Shown here one piece after another: positions 1 to 7,125 of a stretch of 17,053 nt of DNA (within the stretch, counting starts at the first letter, position 1; each line of letters opens with the position of its first letter). A model generated the notes under the pieces. The model searched no databases. It was given only the letters and a program-made list of their open reading frames with translations, and was not told the origin of the DNA. Source of the stretch: Holophagales bacterium. GTDB lineage: Bacteria; Acidobacteriota; Holophagae; Holophagales; Holophagaceae. The DNA is taken from contig JAITCJ010000204.1 of NCBI GenBank assembly GCA_031283145.1, positions 1 to 17,053 of the forward strand, in the 5' to 3' direction. The translations under genes were made by a program, and so were the position numbers.

Positions 1-172
1 AAAACAGTATTTGCATGAATTGCCGCATCCTCTGTAGGGGCTGAGCGAAAAGCCAAAGCCATAGCGTTCATCTTTTTGGGGGCGCAGAATGCTCCTGGCT
101 TCTTCCGGCAGTACTTCAACCCCATGAAAATTTTTGGGTTCTGGTTCTGTTGGGAATAGAGAGCGCGACATA
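1..172 (-). CDS. Radical SAM protein, N-terminal 57 residues (runs off left edge)
   Basis: The frame opens at an ATG at 172-170 and stays open to the window edge, so the C-terminus is missing. The translation begins MSRSLFPTEPEPKNFHG and ends at the window edge in SPYRGCGNSCKYCF. That end contains CxxxCxxC, which binds the 4Fe-4S cluster that cleaves S-adenosylmethionine, followed by the usual aromatic residue. The 'PYRGC...C.YC' context, about 45 residues from the start, is typical of the spore photoproduct lyase-like / Rv2578c-type radical SAM proteins, whose substrates are mostly unknown. Only a weak GGGA precedes the start. The gene is divergent from nothing and is separated from the next gene upstream by a repeat-filled gap (173-559). 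The radical SAM class is fairly secure; the subfamily is inferred from one motif. Confidence 0.72.
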
Positions 173-346
173 ATCCCATTATTCGCTTTTGTTTCGTTTT
201 TTGCAAGAGAAAAAACTTACGAAAAAAATATCGGTCTCATATCAAAATATGTGAGCCAGTTGCAAAATTCTGGGTTTGCGACTTCAACGAAGTTGATGGC
301 CGCGTATTGTTTAGAGGAGTGTTCTGTTCATCGTTGTGCAAGCAGC

Positions 347-380
347 ATAGCAATTCAACTTTTCGTAGTTGAATTGCTAT
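347..380. repeat. Hairpin repeat, ATAGCARTTCAAC family, copy 1
   Basis: Perfect 14-bp inverted repeat with arms at 347-360 (ATAGCAATTCAACT) and 367-380 and a 6-nt loop. Related hairpins occur at 5054-5090 (13-bp perfect arms), at 13669-13702 (two mismatches) and, degenerate, near 8094-8129. A half copy lies near 14426-14440. The sequence after the right arm is also shared: ATGCC-GGATTTACTTG here and ATGCCTGAATTTGCTTG at 5088. Confidence 0.75.
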
Positions 381-421
381 GCCAGGATTTACTTGTAAAT
401 CACGGTTGCGTATTGCTTGTA

Positions 422-480
422 GGTGGGCTTTGCCCACCGTTAAGCAAACAATAAGGGTGCATGGGCCTTTAGGCCCATGC
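422..480. repeat. Two adjacent hairpins; partial copy of the composite repeat
   Basis: First hairpin: GGTGGGC at 422-428 pairs with GCCCACC at 432-438 around TTT. The same unit with a GCGGGC stem occurs at 13860-13873, also preceded by CGTATTG and followed by a CAA-x-AATAA segment. Second hairpin: GCATGGGCCT at 459-468 pairs perfectly with 471-480 around a 2-nt loop. The segment CAATAAGG-GCATGGGCCT matches the start of the composite repeat at 5109-5221, so this looks like a third, partial copy. Confidence 0.65.
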
Positions 481-500
481 GCTATGAATGCTAACAAGCC

Positions 501-528
501 GCAATCAAACGTAATCCCGTTTAATTGC
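501..528 (-). terminator. Possible terminator after the thioredoxin-fold gene
   Basis: Inverted repeat GCAATCAAACG (501-511) / CGTTTAATTGC (518-528), one mismatch, 6-nt loop. It lies 31 bp downstream of the stop codon at 560. There is no clear U tract after it on the minus strand, so termination is inferred mainly from position. Confidence 0.4.
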
Positions 529-559
529 GACTCGCTGTAAAAAACACCGGCTCCGGCCG

Positions 560-2110
560 CTATTTGGTCTTTACATCAGTTACAAACGCGTTGTGAACTT
601 GCTTGGTATTTGTATCCTGCACAAAGACAACTACTTTCAGGTCAGAGCGGTTAATTATATTTTGCTTTACGGGCCACTTGGAACCATCCATTCTGCCCTG
701 AGGCGCGGTTTTTCCCCACTCGGTTATATGGGAGTCCGCTGATTTTTCAGATTCCGAAATATTAAAACTGACAGAGGCTTTAGAGGATGGTTTCACCGTT
801 TCAATGGCGCGCACGACCATCTTGTGGTACTTAATTCCGTTGCCGCCTTTAAAGTCCTCAACGCCTTGAACCAGAACCACGTTGTAATCAGCGCCTTTGA
901 CAACTCTGGAAAATTCGCAGTCAACCTTAACGATTTCACCTGACAGAGTCGCGTTTGCTTTAATGGTTACAACGGGGGCGGGCAGCAGGCGCGGGTCAAT
1001 TTCTTTTTTGTAGTTGTTGTAAAGCGGTTCCGCCGCGGCTCTGCCTCCGCCGCCGGGCTGAAGCAGTGTTCCGTCTATAGCGGCGCTGGGAGTGCTTCTG
1101 ATCTTGTAAAAGTCCTCACGTTTTTTGGTTGCCGCGTTCATCATCGGATCATAGCGCGGTATCGGCAGGTGGTATTCCAAAACAGCCAGGTACTTGGATG
1201 GGTAGGTCTCCAGCAGGCCGTCAAAGGCCATGTCGGCTCCAATGCAGGGCGGACATTCAGAGCCGGTGAAAATCTCAGCTAGTACAGCTTTGCCTTTCCA
1301 GTCGGCCGGCGCTTGAAATGGCGCCGGGTGAAATGGAAGCCGAGCCTGACGGCGATCAAATTCAGCCTCAAAACCATCGCTTTTGCCATTCACTTTTGTA
1401 TAGACGGCGTTGGCCTTTTCTTTTGCCTCGGGGTCGCCCTCGACAGCCGCGCTGAAAAACGCTTCGAGCGCTTGATCGGCATACACTTCTCCCAATATTT
1501 TGTAATATTGAGCGCTGCGCGTTCCGGTTTTAGCGTACTCCACCAGCGTATTTAAAGCGCCCTCGGTATCCCCGCTCATAAACAAGGCTTTGGCCAGAGG
1601 GAGATCAAGCAAGGTTTTCAGCGTGTCCATAATCGCGCTGCGGCGGTCCTGGGGAATGTCGGCTGTTGCTTCAGGATTGTCAAGCAGTTTAAGGAAATCG
1701 GATTTGTAATCCTGAACGGCTTTCAGGACATCCGGCTTGGGAAACGACGCGCTCTTGGGAAGAGAGACAAGCTGATTAGCCGCAGTGGCTGTCAGCGAAA
1801 GGCGGTCTGATCCTTTAGCGGACGCGATGATCTCGCGCTGCGCGATTATCAGCTCGTCAAAGCTGTCGGCGCTTCGGCCTATGGCGTCAAGCAGAAACAG
1901 GTCAATCTGTCCGTTTAATCTGCTTTCAGGGTAGGCGGCTTTTATCCGTTTAAGCTCCTTAACGCGAGCGGGGATATCCGCGATGCCTAACGCGGCCTCC
2001 AATTCGGCTATCTCAGGCGGCGGCGCTTGCTGCTGGGGCGTCTGCGCCGTCAGGCCAAGACCAAGACACAACCCGAGTATGGTTGATGTTAGGGATAAAG
2101 GCAGTTTCAT
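560..2110 (-). CDS. Secreted protein with thioredoxin-fold domain (CPPC)
   Basis: A 516-residue protein from an ATG at 2110, which has AGGAG 7 nt upstream; a GTG two codons earlier (2116) is possible but is less well spaced from that site. Residues 1 to about 23 form a signal peptide (MKLPLSLTSTILGLCLGLGL, then TAQ). Residues of roughly 30-260 are helical and resemble a repeat-type domain. A thioredoxin-like domain follows: a strand (GKAVLAEIFTGSECPPC) with CPPC at 286-289 and a probable cis-proline in RSTPSAA at about 341. The C-terminal third looks beta-rich. The protein is probably exported and acts in disulfide or redox chemistry outside the cytoplasm, though its partner is unknown. It is the last gene of an apparent operon after the PhzF-like gene (31-bp gap). 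The domain call is good; the precise function is not known. Confidence 0.8.
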   Translation of the reverse strand: MKLPLSLTSTILGLCLGLGLTAQTPQQQAPPPEIAELEAALGIADIPARVKELKRIKAAYPESRLNGQIDLFLLDAIGRSADSFDELIIAQREIIASAKGSDRLSLTATAANQLVSLPKSASFPKPDVLKAVQDYKSDFLKLLDNPEATADIPQDRRSAIMDTLKTLLDLPLAKALFMSGDTEGALNTLVEYAKTGTRSAQYYKILGEVYADQALEAFFSAAVEGDPEAKEKANAVYTKVNGKSDGFEAEFDRRQARLPFHPAPFQAPADWKGKAVLAEIFTGSECPPCIGADMAFDGLLETYPSKYLAVLEYHLPIPRYDPMMNAATKKREDFYKIRSTPSAAIDGTLLQPGGGGRAAAEPLYNNYKKEIDPRLLPAPVVTIKANATLSGEIVKVDCEFSRVVKGADYNVVLVQGVEDFKGGNGIKYHKMVVRAIETVKPSSKASVSFNISESEKSADSHITEWGKTAPQGRMDGSKWPVKQNIINRSDLKVVVFVQDTNTKQVHNAFVTDVKTK

Positions 2111-2141
2111 GTTCACTCTCCTGTGGTGAAAAATGATTGTT

Positions 2142-2948
2142 TCAAATCGGAATAATCATCACGCCTTCCATTACTTTAACAGCTTTGCCAGCGATGAGTA
2201 CCCTTTCGCCGCGGTCCTCGCATCGGAGTCCGCCTCCCCTCCTTGAGGCTTGGATGGCGTCCATGTGTGTTTTATTAAGACGTTCAGACCAATAAGGTAT
2301 TAAAGTGCTGTGGGCGCTGCCTGTTACAGGGTCTTCAGGGATTCCATCCTGTGGGAAGAAGCACCTGCTTATAAAGTCAACATTTTTCCCCACCGCTGTG
2401 GCGATTACGCCAAATCCTGGCAGGGCCGTCATGGATAAAAAATCTGGGTTCAGATTGCGTACCTGGTCCTCTGTTTCAAGCACCGCCATAAGATCGCGTG
2501 ACAAAAGCGCCTCCGCCGGCTTAACCCCAAGTGTTTCAGCCAGAGCGGGTATGTGTTCCGGTACGGGCGTCCCTGGCCGCCTAGGAAAATCAAGCGCAAG
2601 CCAGTCGCCATCCTTAGTTACCTCCAGCGACCCGCTTTGAGATTGAAACTTTACAGACTGCCTGTCGGGGCGCAATTCATTGAGAATAAGCCAAGCGCTC
2701 GCAAGAGTCGCGTGTCCGCACAAGTCCACTTCGTTGGCGGGCGTGAACCATCTGATATGGAAGTCATTGCTTCCATCGCTCAATTCGCTCAATGGCACAA
2801 AAAAAGCCGTTTCAGACAGTTGGTTTTCCATTGCTATGGACTGCATCAGACTATCAGGCAGCCAATTTTCCAGCGGCATCACGGCGGCTGGGTTGCCCTC
2901 AAAGGGGTGTTCGGCAAAAGCGTCTATCTGGTGAATCGGCAAGCGCAT
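2142..2948 (-). CDS. PhzF family isomerase-like protein
   Basis: 268 residues, the usual length for the PhzF/diaminopimelate-epimerase-fold family. Visible signatures are the N-terminal IDAFAEHPFEGNPAAV (8-23), the catalytic glutamate E46 in NQLSETAFF, the first-half motif RWFTPANEVDLCGHATLASA (66-85), and EDPVTGSAH (205-213) in the second half. The family includes PhzF itself, which isomerises a dihydroxyanthranilate in phenazine synthesis, but most members, probably including this one, have no known substrate. No other phenazine gene is nearby. The ATG at 2948 has GAGG 5 nt upstream and starts 7 bp after the ABC-F stop codon, so the two are probably translationally coupled. The family is certain; a phenazine role is not supported. 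Confidence 0.92.
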   Translation of the reverse strand: MRLPIHQIDAFAEHPFEGNPAAVMPLENWLPDSLMQSIAMENQLSETAFFVPLSELSDGSNDFHIRWFTPANEVDLCGHATLASAWLILNELRPDRQSVKFQSQSGSLEVTKDGDWLALDFPRRPGTPVPEHIPALAETLGVKPAEALLSRDLMAVLETEDQVRNLNPDFLSMTALPGFGVIATAVGKNVDFISRCFFPQDGIPEDPVTGSAHSTLIPYWSERLNKTHMDAIQASRRGGGLRCEDRGERVLIAGKAVKVMEGVMIIPI

Positions 2949-2955
2949 GTGTGCC

Positions 2956-4926
2956 TCATGTTTTTTCCGCGTCCAGAGTCAGTTGCAACTTCTCCCAATC
3001 GTGTATAGTGTACATTAATTCTTCTTCAAGCTGTTTGATTATCTGGGTTTTATCCTGAAAAACTTTCCAATCGCTCGGATCCGCCTTACTCAACAATTCA
3101 TGCGACTGCGATATTAGGGCCTCCAGTTCAGCCACCCTGGCCTCGGTCTCCTCCAATCGTTTTTCAAGTTTTCGTACCCTTTTTTGCGCTTCCTTATCAA
3201 TGGCTTGTGATTTGCCATTGGATATCACTTCCGGCTTGCGTTCCCGTACAGGAAATTCTTTGTCTGGAGTTTTGGCTTTCACGTTGGGAATTTCTTCATT
3301 TTGTTCACCCTCTAAATCCAAATCCGCCCATGCCTGATTGTCCTCATAGCCGCCCTCTCTGAATTCCGCTCTGTTTTCATGGATTCGCAGCAGACAGTCG
3401 GCGACGCGCCCAAGCAAGTAGCGGTCGTGCGTCACAAGCGCGACAGCCCCCTCAAAAGCGAGCAGAGCGTCCTCCATAGCCTCCATGCTTTGGATATCCA
3501 TATGGTTGGTCGGCTCATCCATTAACAGCAGATTGCATCCCTGGCGTATCAAAGTTGCTACAGACAGCCGCGCCCTCTCGCCGCCGGAAAGTACGGAAAC
3601 AGACTTTTCCGCGTTGTCCCCGCGAAATTGAAATTTAGCCAGAAAACCTAAAATATCCTGCTTGGTCGCAAGCGGGGGCGATACAGCCTGGATTTGCTGA
3701 AATACGTTATTGCGAGCGTCCAGGTTGCTGTGGTGCTGGTCAAAATAGCCCAGCCTGACCTGGCTCCCAAGGCGGCACTGACCTGTCACAAGCGGAATCT
3801 GACCGGCTATTGCCTTGAGCAGGGTTGACTTACCCGTACCGTTGAGGCCGATTATGCCCAGCTTTTGTCCGCGTCTCACCTGATGATGCTCTATGGGAGC
3901 AAAGAGCGCTTCGCCATTCCAACCAACGGATACACGCTCAAGCGCCAGAGCCACATCGCCGCACCGCTGTGTTTCAGGAAATTTAAATTTAATCTGTCGG
4001 CGGTCTTTCAGCGGGCGTTCCAGCCTTTTCGTTTTTGCCAGGTGTGTCCGCCGTCCCCTGGCCTGCTTGGTGTTTTGTCCGGCTATATTGCGCCGTATGT
4101 ATTCTTCCTGTTTCTTTATATAGGCTTGCTGGAGTTCAAACGCCTTTTCGGCGGCCTCGATTTCCGCTTCCTTTTTTACCATGAACTCAGTGTAGTTGCC
4201 CTCATAAACGCGGCTGCAACCCGCCTCAATTTCCAAAATAGAAGCCGCCACGCTGTCCAGAAAGTACCTGTCATGGCTGATGACCGCGACTGTCGCTGAT
4301 GTGTCCCGCACAAAATCTTCCAGCCAGCGCAGACTCGGCAGATCCAAGTGATTTGTAGGCTCGTCGAGCAACAGTAAATCCTGGCCCTGAAGTATGGCTT
4401 TGGCGAGCATCACGCGGCACCTCTGCCCACCGGACAATTCGCCGACTTTTTTGTTCAACATATCAGACGAAAAACCCAGATTAAATAGTATAGACTCAGC
4501 GCGGGCGCGAATAGTGAAACCATCCAGCCGCTCAAAAGCCTCCTGAGCCTGCTGGTAACGGCTCATGACGGATTCCAGGTGTTCATCCGGCTCAGACATG
4601 GCGTGTTCCAGTTCCCGCATTTCATGGGCAAGACGTTCAACATCCGCGAAAGCGTGGAGAGCTTCCTCCAAAATGTTGCCATTCGTAGCCGGTTTCAAGT
4701 CCTGTGAATAGTAGCCGAGCCTGATAGCGCGCTCTGGCGTTGGTCTCACGACAGCGCCACTATCCGCCTCCAGCTCCCCCAGAAGAAGCTTAAAAAGCGT
4801 ACTCTTGCCGGCCCCGTTGCGTCCAATCACCCCCCATACCTCATCAGGTTCAAGAACCCAGGTAATGTCCTTTAAGACTTCCAGCGGACCGAATGAAAAA
4901 TGAACATGGTTAAAACTTGCGAGCAT
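2956..4926 (-). CDS. ABC-F family ATPase (Uup/YdiF-like)
   Basis: 656 residues from the ATG at 4926. An upstream in-frame TTG at 4947 lies inside a repeat hairpin and is less likely. There are two ABC ATPase domains and no membrane segments. Domain 1 has Walker A GRNGAGKST (35-43), signature LSGGQ (164-168) and DEPTNHLD (188-195). Domain 2 has GLNGTGKST (360-368), LSGGE (446-450) and DEPTNHMD (470-477). The charged linker between them (about 240-320) is the element that reaches toward the peptidyl-transferase centre in ABC-F translation factors. A C-terminal coiled coil spans about 577-650, as in Uup and YdiF. The expected role is on ribosomes, in translation or antibiotic protection, rather than in transport. 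It heads an operon with the PhzF-like and thioredoxin-fold genes. No clear ribosome binding site precedes the ATG. Confidence 0.95.
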   Translation of the reverse strand: MLASFNHVHFSFGPLEVLKDITWVLEPDEVWGVIGRNGAGKSTLFKLLLGELEADSGAVVRPTPERAIRLGYYSQDLKPATNGNILEEALHAFADVERLAHEMRELEHAMSEPDEHLESVMSRYQQAQEAFERLDGFTIRARAESILFNLGFSSDMLNKKVGELSGGQRCRVMLAKAILQGQDLLLLDEPTNHLDLPSLRWLEDFVRDTSATVAVISHDRYFLDSVAASILEIEAGCSRVYEGNYTEFMVKKEAEIEAAEKAFELQQAYIKKQEEYIRRNIAGQNTKQARGRRTHLAKTKRLERPLKDRRQIKFKFPETQRCGDVALALERVSVGWNGEALFAPIEHHQVRRGQKLGIIGLNGTGKSTLLKAIAGQIPLVTGQCRLGSQVRLGYFDQHHSNLDARNNVFQQIQAVSPPLATKQDILGFLAKFQFRGDNAEKSVSVLSGGERARLSVATLIRQGCNLLLMDEPTNHMDIQSMEAMEDALLAFEGAVALVTHDRYLLGRVADCLLRIHENRAEFREGGYEDNQAWADLDLEGEQNEEIPNVKAKTPDKEFPVRERKPEVISNGKSQAIDKEAQKRVRKLEKRLEETEARVAELEALISQSHELLSKADPSDWKVFQDKTQIIKQLEEELMYTIHDWEKLQLTLDAEKT

Positions 4927-4940
4927 AGACAGAATATAGC

Positions 4941-4984
4941 CAATCAACCTGAAAACAGGCCGCGCTCTGTTTTCAGGTTGATTG
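4941..4984. repeat. Family A hairpin, copy 1 (CCTGAAAACAG stem)
   Basis: Perfect 18-bp stem: 4941-4958 pairs with 4967-4984 across an 8-nt loop. Its core CCTGAAAA-CAG recurs in hairpins at 7551-7596, 11160-11205 and 14452-14495. Copies 1-3 are preceded by ATAGC on the plus strand, and copies 1 and 2 are followed by TTGAGAG. Here the hairpin sits 14 nt upstream of the ABC-F start codon, in what would be its mRNA leader. It could therefore act as an attenuator or simply be an intergenic repeat. Confidence 0.8.
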
Positions 4985-5053
4985 AGAGTGCTTTCCCAAA
5001 GGCTACTTTACAGGAAATCACCGGCTGCTTCAAGCATCTTTTGTGTTGCTTTT

Positions 5054-5090
5054 ATAGCAGTTCAACGAAACTTCGTAGTTGAACTGCTAT
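5054..5090. repeat. Hairpin repeat, ATAGCARTTCAAC family, copy 2
   Basis: Arms ATAGCAGTTCAAC (5054-5066) and its perfect complement (5078-5090) enclose an 11-nt loop. The downstream sequence joins directly to the composite repeat beginning at 5109. Confidence 0.75.
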
Positions 5091-5108
5091 GCCTGAATTT
5101 GCTTGCAA

Positions 5109-5221
5109 AGCAATAAGGGCGCATGGGCCTTTGGGTACATACGCTATCAATATTTGGCAGGGGTTTGCGCCCCCTGCCAAACATCCTCCCCGCGCTGATA
5201 CCCCGCCCTTCAGAGCGGGGC
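5109..5221 (+). repeat. Composite repeat, left copy
   Basis: About 113 bp that recurs in inverted orientation at 7126-7240, colinear over its length and by eye about 80% identical. In order it contains AGCAATAAGG, GCATGGGCCT, a TTTGGCAGGGG/CCCCTGCCAAA hairpin (5153-5163 / 5171-5181), then TGATACCCCGCCCTTCAG and a CCCCGC/GCGGGG hairpin (5201-5220). The two copies bracket the IS630-type element and the two-gene cassette. The first 40 bp is also present at about 450-490. Confidence 0.8.
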
Positions 5222-5281
5222 GCTGTTCCGGCCTAGCGGAACGCTTGAGGTGCCGTATCCGCAGCAAGGCCGGGGTCTCAA

Positions 5282-5395
5282 ACCAGTTCCCATTGCCAAT
5301 GCTGCAATGGTCGCGCTAATGCGGCTGTTTGCGGCATGTTGCGCTACCGCTTTTGCGCAACTCCACTGTGATTTGGTATCAACCCACAGTGGAGT
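5282..5395. repeat. MITE-like repeat, copy 1
   Basis: Starts ACCAGTTCCCATTGCCAATG and continues through GCGGCTGTTTGCGGCATGTT and GCGCTACCGCTTTTGC to GTGATTTGGTATCAACCCA. The same order of blocks occurs at about 14326-14423, with a shorter spacer in the left part. The ends (ACCAGTTCCCATT and GATTTGGTATC) are roughly inverted. At the right, CTCCACTGTG (5361-5370) pairs perfectly with 5385-5394 to form a hairpin. The length and lack of coding suggest a miniature transposable element, but the exact boundaries are unclear. Confidence 0.6.
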
Positions 5396-5453
5396 AGGAT
5401 GAAGCAATGGCGTGGAATAGACACGATATGCCAAGAACGCGACATCGTATCTA

Positions 5454-6007
5454 GTGTTGCGTCCGTCAAATAAACGGGTCATCATACGGCGAGCGGCTCC
5501 CCGGTGTAGGTCCAGCGGAATGGCCTGGCGTGGTCCCTGTTGTAGCTCCTGACGTACTCCATAGTATCCCGTGGACCATCGTCCTGCCCGCGCCCACGGC
5601 CGCCGCCAGCTTCCTGACGCTCCACCTGGTGGAGCCGTCGGGGGGCTTCGTGCAGGCGAGAGCCAGGACGTCCACGCGCTGCTCGGCGCCGTAATTCTTC
5701 CTGCGCCCGCGCCCCGGCGCGTCGGCCAGCAGGCCGTCCGGGCCCAGGTCCCTGAACCTCTTGCGCCACACGCTGACCATGGAGCGGGTCATGCCCGCGC
5801 CGGCCGCTATCTCCACTATGCTCGGCCCCCGGCGCCCATCAGTATGGACCTCGCCCGCTTCGCCAGGCGCTGCTCCGTCAGTCCCGACGAGGCCCACTTT
5901 TCGAGCGTCTTCCTGTCCTTCTCTGTAATCTCCAGCGTCACCCTCACTGGCATGTCGGCCTCCGCGCATGGAGACGTTCTAACCCGTTTAATTCACGGAC
6001 GCAACAC
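5454..6007 (-). mobile_element. Internally deleted IS630-family element
   Basis: A 554-bp element with 27-bp terminal inverted repeats: 5454-5480, beginning GTGTTGCGTCCGT, and 5981-6007. They match at 24 of 27 positions. A TA dinucleotide flanks each end (5452-5453 and 6008-6009), as expected for the TA target duplication of IS630/Tc1-type elements. The interior encodes only the beginning and end of a transposase. It is visibly richer in G and C than the flanking repeats. Full IS630 elements are about 1.1 kb, so roughly half is missing. It could still be mobilised in trans because both ends are intact. Confidence 0.88.
5482..5953 (-). pseudogene. IS630-type transposase remnant (two frame breaks, catalytic core lost)
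   Basis: From the ATG at 5953 the reading frame gives MPVRVTLEITEKDRKTLEKW and continues as LAKRARSILMGAGGR, then stops. The homologous sequence resumes in the next frame as SIVEIAAGAGMTRSMVSVWR and RRKNYGAEQRVDVLALACTK, the winged-helix DNA-binding region of IS630 transposases. That implies a 1-base loss near 5822-5830. Near 5565-5585, after GRTMVHGIL, the sequence jumps to a third frame reading MEYVRSYNRDHARPFRWTYT, the usual IS630 C-terminus, ending at a stop at 5482. The DDE catalytic domain between is absent. The remnant cannot be a working transposase. Confidence 0.88.
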
Positions 6008-6060
6008 TAGCCGCCGCCCGCAAAAGCGCGGGAGCCGAGGGCCTGCACGGGGTACTATTT

Positions 6061-6408
6061 TCAGACCAGCCTGTAGAGCTCCCCCTGGCAGGTCGGGTAG
6101 CTACGCTTTGGGTCGGTGTCCCACTCTGTGTCGTCTATCACTTTTTGGACTAGGTAGGCCGCCGGGTCTGGCTTCCCCTTTTTGGCAAAGTAGTCCAACT
6201 GGCGCTCGTCTTCTAGGAGGCGCCTCGTGCAGTCCCTCACCGTGTGACCCTCGCGGACATACTCGTAGCGCTCCCGCGCCTCGGATCCAAATTGCTTGGG
6301 GTTGGACTTGACGTCGGCGTATTTCTTGTGCCCCAGGGCGCCCAGGGCATTAAGGAGGGTCTCTATCCGCTGGGGGGAGAGGTGTGGATGGGCGTGTGTG
6401 TTTGTCAT
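6061..6408 (-). CDS. Unknown 115-residue protein, second gene of secreted-protein cassette
   Basis: I do not recognise a family. The protein is charged and soluble, with no signal peptide or membrane segment, and looks mainly helical (for example LSPQRIETLLNALGALGHKK near the start and VRDCTRRLLEDERQLDYFAK in the middle). It ends PTCQGELYRLV. The ATG at 6408 is preceded by a strong GGAGG 7 nt upstream, lying directly after the stop codon of the gene before it (6421), with a 12-bp gap. The two genes therefore form one transcription unit. Base composition is richer in G and C than in the genes at the right of the window. A short CCCGC/GCGGG hairpin at about 6015-6030 follows the gene. The strong ribosome site and coupling support a real gene; its function is unknown. 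Confidence 0.7.
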   Translation of the reverse strand: MTNTHAHPHLSPQRIETLLNALGALGHKKYADVKSNPKQFGSEARERYEYVREGHTVRDCTRRLLEDERQLDYFAKKGKPDPAAYLVQKVIDDTEWDTDPKRSYPTCQGELYRLV

Positions 6409-6420
6409 ATCGTGCCTCCG

Positions 6421-7053
6421 CTAAAGAATACTTGTACTGGCGCGTTCATGCCTCGCCTTGTTGATTTCAGCCTCAATATGCGCCCAGACGTTTGCCGTGC
6501 CGTTCATCTGAAAGATGGCGTACTGCATTTTATCCGCTGAACTGGGTATCCCGATGGCGAAGCTTTTGGACGATGAGAGCTCGCGCAGGGCTTTCTCTGC
6601 GTTTTTATTAAAGAATAAGATATGGCTAGGGTCGAAGGCGCACAGTTCTTGCCGTACTTTTCCCCTGTCGAATCGGAAATCGCACTCAACGCCAATTCCA
6701 AGCCGGTTGGGCACCACGGCAAAGTCAGTCGATATGTAAAGTGTGAGATCTGCGCCAATGAGGCGGACGGTCATCGACATGGGCGCCACCAAAAAATTCT
6801 CAGCCTGCTGCTTGTCTTGGGACGAAAGGCGAAATTCGGTGATCTTTTCATCGGTCATCGGGTGGGTTGTTGAACCGACCAAGGTCCAGGCCCCGTACTG
6901 GCTTGCCGCCGGTGCCTTTGTGTCCTGTTGGACTTGTTGGGGCGGCGGCTTCAGCTTGGGCGACTGCGCGGCGAGACCCCCGCCCACACCTGCGGCAAGC
7001 AGCGTTACCAGCGAGCAGCGCGAAAGATAGCGCTTAGTGATTGTGTTTTTCAT
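6421..7053 (-). CDS. Secreted protein, possibly TagO/VasI-like beta fold
   Basis: 210 residues from the ATG at 7053 (GGAG 6 nt upstream); the frame is open further upstream but has no better start. Residues 1-30 form a signal peptide (MKNTITKRYLSRCSLVTLLA, then AGVGGGLAAQ), followed by a proline- and glutamine-rich spacer to about 50. The folded part has W56 in YGAWTLVGSTTHPMTDEK, then MSMTVRLIGADLTLYISTD (92-110), CDFRFDRGK (124-132), LFF, and AIGIPSSADKMQYAIFQMNG (166-185). This order (Trp, a T-D pair, a 'L-x-YI' strand, 'RFD-x-GK', and a final aromatic strand) resembles the TagO/VasI-type accessory proteins and related periplasmic proteins, but no type VI genes are nearby. The family is a guess; export is well supported. 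It is followed by the unknown gene at 6408. Confidence 0.75.
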   Translation of the reverse strand: MKNTITKRYLSRCSLVTLLAAGVGGGLAAQSPKLKPPPQQVQQDTKAPAASQYGAWTLVGSTTHPMTDEKITEFRLSSQDKQQAENFLVAPMSMTVRLIGADLTLYISTDFAVVPNRLGIGVECDFRFDRGKVRQELCAFDPSHILFFNKNAEKALRELSSSKSFAIGIPSSADKMQYAIFQMNGTANVWAHIEAEINKARHERASTSIL

Positions 7054-7071
7054 ATTTCTCCGTGTAAAAGG

Positions 7072-7122
7072 GAACGGACTATTCCGTTCATTAGTTAGAA
7101 AGAGAAAGGACAATTTCCTTTC
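7072..7122. promoter_or_regulatory. Two tandem palindromes upstream of the secreted-protein gene
   Basis: GAACGGA (7072-7078) pairs with TCCGTTC (7083-7089), and GAAAGGA (7104-7110) pairs with TCCTTTC (7116-7122). Both lie in the 75 bp upstream of the start codon at 7053, before the composite repeat begins at 7126. They could be operator sites or leader hairpins. The arms are short, so chance is possible. Confidence 0.35.
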
Positions 7123-7125
7123 CCG

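Larger units (their letters stand above)
173..559. other. Repeat-rich intergenic region, no gene seen
   Basis: This 387-bp gap holds a run of hairpins and repeat modules also found elsewhere in the window. Around 252-300 there is a module (GAGCCAGTTGCAA, then CTTCAACGAAGTTGAT) that reappears in shorter form at about 11205-11234. Around 386-401 there is a small GATTTA/TAAATC hairpin. Open frames on both strands here are translations of the repeats and show no protein family features. Confidence 0.6.

Noticed and set aside
2142..2948. Phenazine biosynthesis assignment for the PhzF-like gene
   Set aside because: No other phz gene is present and most PhzF-family proteins act on unknown substrates.
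6421..7053. Type VI secretion system in this block
   Set aside because: The secreted protein only loosely resembles TagO/VasI and there are no other type VI genes in the window.
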